Source: a virus
IMG/VR virus record: IMGVR_UViG_3300050821_016215
Span: 1-56,849 of that record
Strand: one strand, 5' to 3'
Length of the DNA stretch: 56,849 bases
In this document: one piece after another, positions 51,107 to 56,849 of the stretch
Position numbering within the stretch: the first letter of the stretch is position 1
Layout: the number at the start of each line of letters is the position of its first letter
The notes under the pieces: generated by a model
Database searches by the model: none
What the model saw: only the letters and a program-made list of their open reading frames with translations
What the model was told of the DNA's origin: nothing
Position numbers and translations under genes: made by a program

Positions 51107-51468
51107 ACCTCTACGCGCTCACCCGCCCCCGCGCCCGCCGTCCCGGTCCACCCCGCCGTGGCCGCGTCAGAGATCGCGAGTACCTTGCGTGGATTCGTCA
51201 GTTCTCATGCGTCGTGTGTATTCCTCCGAGTAGCAATTGGTGGATGCCGTTTTGCGGGAGTACGGTTTCGGAAGCCGCCCACGTGGGCCAGCGGGGCCTC
51301 GGGCAAAAGTGCTCCGACAGAGAAACGATCCCTTTGTGTGCTGAGCACCACCGGAACGGGCGAGACTCAGTTCATGTGCTGGGAAAGCGATTCTGGCCCC
51401 ACCATGGCCTTGACCGCTACCGCTTGATCGCGGAGCTGAATCAGCGGTACCCCTGGGAGGCCGCGTGA
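51103..51468 (+). CDS. DUF968-like HNH protein (121 aa)
   Basis: EYLAWIRQFSCVVCIPPSS, EAAHVGQRGLGQKCSDRETI, PLCAEHHRNGRDSVH and WPHHGLD follow the DUF968 plan: a first Cys pair, an AHxG...K.SD segment and PLC.xHH. These phage proteins are thought to be HNH-type nucleases for recombination intermediates. Full family length. Confidence 0.8.
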   Translation: MNLYALTRPRARRPGPPRRGRVRDREYLAWIRQFSCVVCIPPSSNWWMPFCGSTVSEAAHVGQRGLGQKCSDRETIPLCAEHHRNGRDSVHVLGKRFWPHHGLDRYRLIAELNQRYPWEAA

Positions 51469-51662
51469 GAAACGGTTACTACTGGGTCAAGACCAACGAG
51501 AGCCGGGATATCGTCAAGAACGCCCAGCCCCAACAGTGGCAAGTCGCCCTGATCGAGAACGACGTAGTGTCCACCATCACCGAAGGGGTCCTGCACTTTA
51601 ACCAATCCGTTAGAGTGGTGGAGTTTGGTCCCAAGATCGAACCTCCGGGTGAGGCCGCATGA
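51465..51662 (+). CDS. Hypothetical protein (65 aa)
   Basis: GTG start by overlap. NGYYWVKTNESRDIVKNAQP then QWQVALIENDVVSTITEGV matches small phage proteins of the YYWVK type that have a beta-barrel-like pattern; function unknown. Confidence 0.6.
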   Translation: MRNGYYWVKTNESRDIVKNAQPQQWQVALIENDVVSTITEGVLHFNQSVRVVEFGPKIEPPGEAA

Positions 51663-52204
51663 AGCTGCTGTCTCTCTGGGAGCCATGGGCCACCCTGATG
51701 GCGATAGGGGCTAAGCGGATCGAGACCCGTTCCTGGGACACCAATTACCGAGGATGGATCGCGATCCACGCGAGCAAGGGCGGGCTCAATCAGTCCGATC
51801 TTGAGCGCCAGTGTTTTGAGGAGGGATTCTATCAGGCCCTCATGGAGTTCGGGCCGTTTAAGCAGCAAGTCGAATGTTCTGTCCGTTACAAGGGCTGGAT
51901 CAAACAAGTGTTTCCCCACGGGTGCATCGTTGCGGTCATGAGGCTACAGACTTGCTGGCCAACTGGACTGGTGGAACGAGCGCTCTCGGATTCGCTCGGA
52001 AAGGAAGCGATGGTCCGGGAACAGCATTTCGGTGACTATAGTCCGGGCCGTTGGGCCTGGATCACGACCGATTGCTTCAGGCTGCCTTTCCCGATCCCCT
52101 TCAGGGCAACTCAACGCTTGATGAACCTACCACCCGACACGCTTTGTGAGTTGAGAAAGCAATGGACGGAGCACTCACCCACGGGGAACGACCCGAAACC
52201 CTAA
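51659..52204 (+). CDS. ASCH-domain protein (181 aa)
   Basis: LLSLWEPWATLMAIGAKRIE-T-RSW is the opening strand-helix of ASCH domains, followed by YRGWIAIHASKGG, GCIVAVMRLQTCWP and GRWAWITTDCFRLPFPIPF. These PUA-like domains bind RNA or modified bases. The tail (TGNDPKP) is repeat-encoded. The next gene is convergent. Confidence 0.85.
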   Translation: MKLLSLWEPWATLMAIGAKRIETRSWDTNYRGWIAIHASKGGLNQSDLERQCFEEGFYQALMEFGPFKQQVECSVRYKGWIKQVFPHGCIVAVMRLQTCWPTGLVERALSDSLGKEAMVREQHFGDYSPGRWAWITTDCFRLPFPIPFRATQRLMNLPPDTLCELRKQWTEHSPTGNDPKP

Positions 52205-52232
52205 CCCGTCTCACCAGAGGTTGGGTCGCCAA
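52182..52232 (+). repeat. Junction repeat copy 34
   Basis: Forward relative to the ASCH gene, at the junction with the convergent secreted-protein gene. Confidence 0.85.
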
Positions 52233-52239
52233 TCTATCG

Positions 52240-52887
52240 TCACGGAACCGTATTGCCAAAGTTGGTCGGAGGCGCCGGCGGTACCGTGACCGTGATGGCC
52301 GCGCCCGCTGATCCCTCCAGCCCATTAAAGGTATCGGTCCCCTGGTAGCAATACGGGCCACCCGTCACGGTTGAATCGGTGAACGTCGCGACCGATAGAC
52401 CCGTGGCGATCTTGCTAAACACCGGGCTGCCGCTGCATAGCCCGGTCGCCCGATAGATGTTGTGGGTGACCCCCGGCGGATTGAGCGTTGGGGCCGCGGG
52501 TTCCACGATCGTCAACACCACACTCCCCGCCCCCTGGGTGCTGGTCAGCGATGGCGCGTAAGGCGTCACGACCGCCTGGCTGGTGTTTGAGAACACGCTC
52601 TGGTTCCCGAACGCATCAAGGGCGGTGCCGGCGTAGCAGTAGGTGGTCCCAATCAGGGCCGTCGCATCCGTGGCGGTGGTGGCGCTCAAGGCGGTCGTCA
52701 ACAATGGCGTCACGCTCCAGGTGGGCTGTGCCCCGCCCGCCGGGCACGGAATCGCTAACCGGAAAATGTTGTACCTTTCAGCCCCACTCGCGCTTGCGGT
52801 CCACGTCAGCACTACGCTACGGGTTTGCGCGTGAGCCAAGACCGCCAAACAACACAACAGGCCGAATCGCTTCAATAGGTGCTTCAT
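52240..52887 (-). CDS. Secreted fibronectin-III-like protein (215 aa)
   Basis: Signal peptide (MKHLLKRFGLLCCLAVLAHA). The body contains two FN3-like units: VVLTWTASASGAERYNIFRL with TTYCYAGTALDAFGNQS, and SVVLTIVEPAAPTL with HNIYRATGLCSG and YCYQGTDTFNG. An isolated minus-strand gene among plus-strand ones. A surface or virion adhesin is likely. Confidence 0.7.
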   Translation of the reverse strand: MKHLLKRFGLLCCLAVLAHAQTRSVVLTWTASASGAERYNIFRLAIPCPAGGAQPTWSVTPLLTTALSATTATDATALIGTTYCYAGTALDAFGNQSVFSNTSQAVVTPYAPSLTSTQGAGSVVLTIVEPAAPTLNPPGVTHNIYRATGLCSGSPVFSKIATGLSVATFTDSTVTGGPYCYQGTDTFNGLEGSAGAAITVTVPPAPPTNFGNTVP

Positions 52888-52903
52888 GCCCGCATTGTAC
52901 CGC

Positions 52904-52954
52904 AGCGGAACCAACGGTAGACCTGCAGGGCAAACCGACGGGTGTGGTCGCCAA
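52904..52954 (+). repeat. Junction repeat copy 35 (degenerate left end)
   Basis: The right half matches (GGTGTGGTCGCCAA). The left end is altered (GCGGAACCAAC in place of GGGGAACGACC) but the length is still 51 bp. Confidence 0.6.
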
Positions 52955-52975
52955 ACAAAAAGCTAAAAACAGGTG

Positions 52976-52981
52976 TACAAT
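52976..52981 (+). promoter_or_regulatory. Candidate -10 box (TACAAT)
   Basis: TACAAT 21 bp after the degenerate repeat and 8 bp before the ATG at 52990; no clear -35. Consistent with a leaderless start. Confidence 0.35.
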
Positions 52982-52989
52982 ATCCCCAT

Positions 52990-53859
52990 ATGTCCGGCTA
53001 TGCTCCCGACCCCCGCCCCAACACCGGCCTGTGGCCCACCGCCTCAGCCTACACGGCCCAAACTGGCAAAACCGCCCCCCTGTACAATCAGGACCAGCCT
53101 ATCAAACCCTGGGGCGCCCTCGACCTCGACACAGTTCCGGACGGCAGCCCCGTTGAAGCGTCCCACCTGGGCTACGACCAAAACGGCCAGCCCGCCATCT
53201 TGACCGTCACCTATCCCGCGCTCGTGATGCGGAGCCCCAACATTGGGGTATTCAGCGATCCGGCCCATCCGTTCCCCGGATGGAACGATTACGTCAAGGG
53301 GTTGCCCCCGACCAAGACGACCTTTAGCTTCGCGCCTCCCTTCGCAAGTTTCCCGCCTCAACGCCTCGAGGTGAGCAATCTCCAAACTCCCGCGGAAGCC
53401 CAGCGGGCCTGTGGTGAGATCGGCGCCGGAGCCGTCGCGGTTGTCGTTACCGGCCAGAGTGGCCAAGTCTACAACTACGACCCCGGTGATGCGCGCCGGG
53501 TCTACGATATCCAGATTGGGGCCAACCAATGGAGCCTTCGGGCGCTGCTGATGCAGAGGTTCGCCTCAGGGGAGTGGAGTCCGGGGACATGGAATATCGA
53601 TCCTGTCAGGGGTCCGGTCTTTACCCCGGAGACCTTTCCCCCAATGCCCCATAATCAAACCACGCTCCCCACGCCGATCGATCCCAAGTACCTGGACCGT
53701 AGCAAGTGGGAGCCTTTCTCGGTATTTCCGGGTGTGGTTGGGATCCGGCCCGTGGGGACTCCGGTGCCGCCGCCAATCACTGGTGGTCTCACGGACGCCC
53801 AAGCGGCGCAATTGACCGATATCCAGACCAACGTCAAGACGTTGCTAGGGAGGCCCTGA
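52990..53859 (+). CDS. Hypothetical virion-like protein (289 aa)
   Basis: Soluble mixed protein with Pro/Gly-rich ends; a beta-rich centre (AVAVVVTGQSGQVYNYDPGD, RVYDIQIGANQWSLRALLMQ) and a C-terminal helix (GLTDAQAAQLTDIQTNVKTL) typical of phage structural proteins. It forms a unit with the next gene. Not recognised. Confidence 0.55.
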   Translation: MSGYAPDPRPNTGLWPTASAYTAQTGKTAPLYNQDQPIKPWGALDLDTVPDGSPVEASHLGYDQNGQPAILTVTYPALVMRSPNIGVFSDPAHPFPGWNDYVKGLPPTKTTFSFAPPFASFPPQRLEVSNLQTPAEAQRACGEIGAGAVAVVVTGQSGQVYNYDPGDARRVYDIQIGANQWSLRALLMQRFASGEWSPGTWNIDPVRGPVFTPETFPPMPHNQTTLPTPIDPKYLDRSKWEPFSVFPGVVGIRPVGTPVPPPITGGLTDAQAAQLTDIQTNVKTLLGRP

Positions 53860-53874
53860 GGCCAAAGGAGCGCT

Positions 53875-54126
53875 ATGCCAGTTATTTCGTTGAAGCCGTT
53901 CGTGGGGCCCCTGCATGCCCAGATTGCACCGGGGCACAAGATCAAGCGGGCCATCCTCGTTTCGGTGGGGCCGGTGGCGGTCGGGGACTCCAATTGTGAC
54001 GCCGCGGCCGGTGTGGGGTTGCCGTTGTTTGCGGGGCAGCCGCAAGCATTGGATGACCTGGATGGGGATCAGGTGTTTTTGGATGTTCCGGCTGGGTCTT
54101 CGGTGACGGGCCTTATTTCTATTTGA
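53875..54126 (+). CDS. Hypothetical small beta protein (83 aa)
   Basis: AAAGGAG precedes the ATG. Beta-rich (VISLKPFVGPLHAQIAPGHK, GPVAVGDSNCDAAAG, VFLDVPAGSSVTGLISI), resembling small capsid decoration proteins in pattern only. Ends just before a reversed repeat. Confidence 0.5.
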   Translation: MPVISLKPFVGPLHAQIAPGHKIKRAILVSVGPVAVGDSNCDAAAGVGLPLFAGQPQALDDLDGDQVFLDVPAGSSVTGLISI

Positions 54127-54128
54127 TG

Positions 54129-54180
54129 TTGGCGACACGGCCATTCGTTTTCACGTCCAAGACTTTCTGGTCGTTCCCCG
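54129..54180 (-). repeat. Junction repeat copy 36
   Basis: Reversed relative to the plus genes. Confidence 0.85.
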
Positions 54181-54191
54181 GAGATGAGAGC

Positions 54192-54260
54192 ATGGGATAC
54201 TTTCTTGCGGGTGCGCTCGCTTCGATCCTGACCCTGTACTGGACTCGTCAAACGAAATGA
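54192..54260 (+). CDS. Tiny membrane peptide (22 aa)
   Basis: GAGATGAGAG precedes the ATG. Mostly one hydrophobic helix (GYFLAGALASILTLYW) with a basic end. Could be a genuine micropeptide. Confidence 0.35.
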   Translation: MGYFLAGALASILTLYWTRQTK

Positions 54261-54300
54261 TACGAACACCAAACCAGATGGTAGCATGCTGGAGGGCGTG

Positions 54301-55158
54301 ATGGCGGACAATCGAGTCACAATCGAACTTCTTGGGGCACTGGAAGACGAAGGTCATGTAAGGCTGAGCGTCTTCATTGCCCAGCTAGAGGCCGTAAAAT
54401 CCGCGCTTCGGCAGACCGAACGACTAATAACTGGAGAGGACGAATCGTCCGTCTACTACCGCGTGGTTGACTTGCACCATTCTAGTCCGGCAATAGTGGT
54501 TCTGGAAGCCATATCCTCGGCCCACGCCGATAGCGCCGTAATCCCCGTGACGCCAAGGCGTGCGCGCCGTCGCACCAATACCGATTACAGCAGAGCCACT
54601 GTCAGCGGTTTCTTTAGTTCGCTAAAACAGATACGCGAAAAGAAGACTCCGCCTAGAGCCGACCTACAAGCCCTGGAATCCTACAGGAACTTGAGCGCCA
54701 CGTTCGGCAAATCTGTCTCTGGCCTCAGGATCATTAACACACAGGAAAGCGTTGCGATCGACGATCGTTTTAGAAGCGCGATCGACGACATCATTGGTCC
54801 CGACGAACTATTGACTGGCGCAGTGGTGGGAATGTTGGAACGCGTCAACCTGCATAATACGGCGCGTTTCGACATCTTTCCTACGATTGGTCCGAAGCAG
54901 GTGACCTGTGACTTCAAGGCTTCTTTGCGGGGAAGCGTCATCGCGGCGCTAGACCAATATGTCTCTGTCAGGGGCGTACTGCGGTACAAGAGACTTGAAG
55001 ACTTCCCATATGCTATTAATGCAGATGAGATAGAAATACTACCTCCTGAAGATTCTCTGCCATCCATATTCGACCTTAGGGGCATGACTCCAGACATAAC
55101 CGGCGGTCTCAGTACTGAAGAGTTTATAAAAGGAATTCGTGATGGCGAAGGCTGGTAA
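54301..55158 (+). CDS. Unknown partner protein of PIN-domain module (285 aa)
   Basis: GGAGG lies 5 bp upstream of ATG 54301. Acidic-helical start (VRLSVFIAQLEAVKSALRQT), then ESSVYYRVVDLHHSSPAIVV and a mixed C-terminal part. It overlaps the PIN gene by 17 bp, and the stretch is visibly more AT-rich than its surroundings. By arrangement it may neutralise or direct the PIN nuclease, but it is much larger than usual antitoxins. Confidence 0.6.
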   Translation: MADNRVTIELLGALEDEGHVRLSVFIAQLEAVKSALRQTERLITGEDESSVYYRVVDLHHSSPAIVVLEAISSAHADSAVIPVTPRRARRRTNTDYSRATVSGFFSSLKQIREKKTPPRADLQALESYRNLSATFGKSVSGLRIINTQESVAIDDRFRSAIDDIIGPDELLTGAVVGMLERVNLHNTARFDIFPTIGPKQVTCDFKASLRGSVIAALDQYVSVRGVLRYKRLEDFPYAINADEIEILPPEDSLPSIFDLRGMTPDITGGLSTEEFIKGIRDGEGW

Positions 55159-55858
55159 GAGGATATATTACTGGGACACGAACACGTTTATAGCGTGGCT
55201 TGATGGCGGGAAAGGCCATCCTGTCGAAGTGATATCCGGCCTTGACGAAATCGCCAACGAGATCAACGAAGGCAGGTCTGTTCTCTGCACGAGTGTAATC
55301 ACCAACACAGAAGTTCTTGAAGGCAAACTCACCCCGGATCAAGCTGTGCGCCTACAAAATCTCTTCAAGAGAAGAAATGTGATTCAGGTTAGCGTAGATA
55401 CGCGAATTTCTCAGCGTGCATCAGCAATCCGCAATTACTACAGTCAGCGCGGTATCAAGTTCGGTACGCCGGACTGTATTCACCTTGCCACTGCAATAAT
55501 CTATGGGGTCGATGAGTTTCACACTCTTGATGGCGATGGAAAACGGCAACGTTCAAATGATCTCCTCCGACTGAACGGAGACGTTGCCGGTTATCCTCTG
55601 CACATTCGAGTTCCAACAGCAGTCCAGCCGTCGCTTTTGGCTGGTATTGCTCCTCTCCCATTAGTTAGTGAGGGAAACAATGCCGAACAAGAAAGACAAG
55701 ATCCCGTTAAGCCTTTACCCGCTGACGTACCGGGAGGCGGTGGCAGACCTGCTGAAGGCAAAGCCGGAGCCGAAATCGAAATCCCAGAAGCCGGAGCGGC
55801 GATCAAGCCAGAACAGAAAAGGAAGAAGCGAGAAGACGGCTCAATAAATGTCCACTAA
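55142..55858 (+). CDS. PIN-domain ribonuclease-like protein (238 aa)
   Basis: YYWDTNTFIAWLDGG gives the first catalytic Asp (Asp12), TNTEVLEG the Glu (Glu57), and GTPDCIHLATAIIYGVDEFH the later acidic residues (Asp111, Asp124) of VapC-like PIN ribonucleases. The catalytic domain is ~150 residues; the C-terminal ~60 residues are low-complexity and overlap another plausible frame (55680), so the true end is uncertain. Likely part of a defence or toxin-antitoxin-type module carried by the virus. Confidence 0.8.
   Translation: MAKAGKRIYYWDTNTFIAWLDGGKGHPVEVISGLDEIANEINEGRSVLCTSVITNTEVLEGKLTPDQAVRLQNLFKRRNVIQVSVDTRISQRASAIRNYYSQRGIKFGTPDCIHLATAIIYGVDEFHTLDGDGKRQRSNDLLRLNGDVAGYPLHIRVPTAVQPSLLAGIAPLPLVSEGNNAEQERQDPVKPLPADVPGGGGRPAEGKAGAEIEIPEAGAAIKPEQKRKKREDGSINVH
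55680..55847 (+). CDS. Small basic protein overlapping the PIN gene (55 aa)
   Basis: GAGGG lies 6 bp before the ATG. MPNKKDKIPLSLYPLTYREA resembles the PLSLYPLTxxEAL start of small proteins encoded next to PIN genes. The frame differs from the PIN frame that continues through the same DNA. Either the genes overlap by 168 bp or a frameshift has extended the PIN frame. Confidence 0.55.
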   Translation: MPNKKDKIPLSLYPLTYREAVADLLKAKPEPKSKSQKPERRSSQNRKGRSEKTAQ

Positions 55859-56023
55859 AAAAGCGAAAGGGCCAACCTAGGTTTTCTAAGCCTCTGTCAG
55901 CCCCTCCGTCCAAGATCGTCGAGCTTTTGGCCCAGCTCACCCAGACGGCTAGTCGCATGTTTTTCCCACCTAGATGATACAGCCTGTGGATACGATCCGT
56001 CAATCACCCATGTGGAAATAGAG
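55859..56023. other. Non-coding gap
   Basis: No credible gene. It includes TGTGGATAC (55985-55993), one base from a DnaA box, as a single copy. The tRNA follows. Confidence 0.3.
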
Positions 56024-56097
56024 TACGCCCGATGAGACTCGAACTCACGACCTTGTCTTTGGGAAAAACATGCTCTATCCATCTGAGCTACGGGCGC
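56024..56097 (-). tRNA. tRNA-Gly (anticodon CCC)
   Basis: A full cloverleaf can be drawn: 7-bp acceptor (one G-T), D-stem GCTC/GAGC, anticodon stem TGTTT/AGACA with loop TTCCCAA, and T-arm GTGAG-TTCGAGT-CTCAT. The anticodon CCC (56061-56063) reads GGG glycine codons. The CCA end is not encoded. It lies antisense to its neighbours, between the PIN module and the lysis genes. Confidence 0.85.
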
Positions 56098-56211
56098 AAT
56101 CCAATGATGGAGCACTTTTGGACCAGAACACAAGTGTTTGAACAGCCTTCGAGTACCAGTAAGCCAGCAATACTAGTACCAAATGGGTTTGTGAAAGGCA
56201 TAATTCCGGAA
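56098..56211 (+). promoter_or_regulatory. Leader region of lysis genes
   Basis: Contains TACTAGTAC (56171-56179), related to the palindrome at 2855, and CATAAT (56199-56204) 7 bp before the ATG as a possible leaderless -10. Confidence 0.35.
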
Positions 56212-56532
56212 ATGATCGACACCACCAAGGGCCTCGGGGCTGCCGTCAAAGGATTGGCTTGGGGGATTTGCGCCGGGGCCTTTTCGGCAGCCGGCACCGC
56301 CCTCTACAACTATCGCAATTACGCCGATCCAATTGATTGGCAGGGCCTGGCCCACGCCGGGATCGTGGGAGCCATCCTGGGGGGCTCGGCATGGTTCCAA
56401 ACCCATCGCGCGCTCTGGCAGTCGCCCCCCGGTACCGTCGCGGTCCGGTTCGAGCAACTGAAGGAAATAGGTCGTTTTGCCGCTCGTGAGGCGGTCTCGC
56501 AAGCCAGCAAGCCCCCAGACCCGCCCAAGTGA
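56212..56532 (+). CDS. Holin-like membrane protein (106 aa)
   Basis: Two hydrophobic segments (LGAAVKGLAWGICAGAFSAA and GLAHAGIVGAILGGSAWF) separated by a short polar loop, with a charged C-terminus. Placed 5 bp before the endolysin gene, the usual holin position; it would permeabilise the inner membrane. Earlier in-frame starts overlap the tRNA and are unlikely. Confidence 0.65.
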   Translation: MIDTTKGLGAAVKGLAWGICAGAFSAAGTALYNYRNYADPIDWQGLAHAGIVGAILGGSAWFQTHRALWQSPPGTVAVRFEQLKEIGRFAAREAVSQASKPPDPPK

Positions 56533-56537
56533 GCACG

Positions 56538-56849
56538 ATGGCCACCAGCTTCAACCTGACCCTGGAAAGCGCCCTCTCGGCGATCGCGACCGCGGCGGTG
56601 GCGTCCGAACGTGCCACCGGCCTCCCGGCGGAGCTGACGGCCGCCCAGTGCATCTTCGAAAGTGGATGGTTGAAGGCGTGCCCCAGTAACAATTGTTTCG
56701 GCATCAAGGCCCATCCGGGAGACGTGTACGGGTCAGGTGAACAGTATTGCTTGACTGAAGAGTACGTAAACGGCCAGTGGCAAGAGGAGCCGCTGGCATT
56801 CGAGGCCTACCCGAGCCTCAAGGCTTGCTTTGACGATCACGCCCATCTG
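56538..56849 (+). CDS. Endo-N-acetylglucosaminidase-type endolysin, N-terminal part (cut at window end)
   Basis: LTLESALSAIATAAVASERA, then LPAELTAAQCIFESGWLKAC with the catalytic Glu, NNCFGIKAHPGDVYGSG and YPSLKACFDDHAHL are the motifs of the FlgJ-like glucosaminidase domain (ExSxxxxS...NxFGIK...Y.S...F.DH). It degrades host peptidoglycan at lysis. The frame runs into the last base and continues in register at base 1. Confidence 0.9.
   Translation, partial: MATSFNLTLESALSAIATAAVASERATGLPAELTAAQCIFESGWLKACPSNNCFGIKAHPGDVYGSGEQYCLTEEYVNGQWQEEPLAFEAYPSLKACFDDHAHL

Noticed and set aside
450-54180. The dispersed repeats as a CRISPR array
   Set aside because: Copies are separated by whole genes, occur in both orientations, and no cas genes are present.

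Overview
This window looks like a complete or nearly complete genome of a bacterial virus (or an integrated/circular virus-like element) from a GC-rich bacterial host. A glucosaminidase-type endolysin begins at 56538 and runs off the right edge. The first 132 bases of the window are its C-terminal end in the same register. The sequence is therefore probably circular, or circularly permuted, and opened inside the lysin. Genes are tightly packed with ATGA, GTGA or TGATG overlaps, GTG and TTG starts are common, and the host cannot be named with confidence.

Layout. 0.2-2.8 kb (minus): a D12-class DNA adenine methyltransferase carrying a 263-residue intein with a LAGLIDADG endonuclease motif. 2.8-6.0 kb (plus): a divergent control region, a DUF4259 protein, a serine recombinase, small zinc-finger and unknown proteins and an HNH nuclease. 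6.0-31.9 kb (minus): a long virion-like operon. It holds Sec-signal-bearing secreted proteins, a candidate tail-spike beta-helix protein, two large paralogous proteins with beta-propeller-like inserts, a candidate capsid protein followed by a terminator, a glycosyltransferase/methyltransferase cassette, very basic Arg-rich proteins, and many small proteins ending in one hydrophobic helix plus Arg/Lys. 31.9-36.1 kb (plus): a large coiled-coil/Pro-Met-rich protein, a Gp37/Gp68 (DUF5131) protein and small genes. 36.1-37.6 kb (minus): a DUF1376-like replication-associated pair. 38-47 kb (plus): many small accessory genes, a secreted transglycosylase, a glycosyltransferase and a cysteine-peptidase-like protein. 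47.1-48.1 kb: an inverted block of small genes. 48.3-54.1 kb (plus): further accessory genes, including DUF968-like HNH and ASCH proteins. 54.3-55.9 kb: a more AT-rich PIN-domain module. 56.0 kb: tRNA-Gly(CCC), then a holin-like gene and the endolysin.

The most striking feature is a family of 36 dispersed elements, almost all 49-54 bp long. Their ends are nearly invariant (CGGGGAACGACC at one end, GTCGCCAA at the other) and their centres vary. They occur only at gene junctions, in both orientations. In one orientation many are translated, adding recurring C-terminal tails to the upstream protein and delivering its stop codon onto the next start codon. They resemble in concept the start-associated sequences of cluster K mycobacteriophages, the mobile promoter/stem-loop cassettes of T4-like phages, or Rickettsia palindromic elements, but I do not recognise this sequence family.

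No terminase, portal, tape-measure, tail-tube, DNA polymerase or packaging ATPase is recognisable. Together with the secreted and membrane-anchored virion-like proteins, this suggests an unusual and perhaps non-tailed virus. That is inference from absence and needs structure-based searches.
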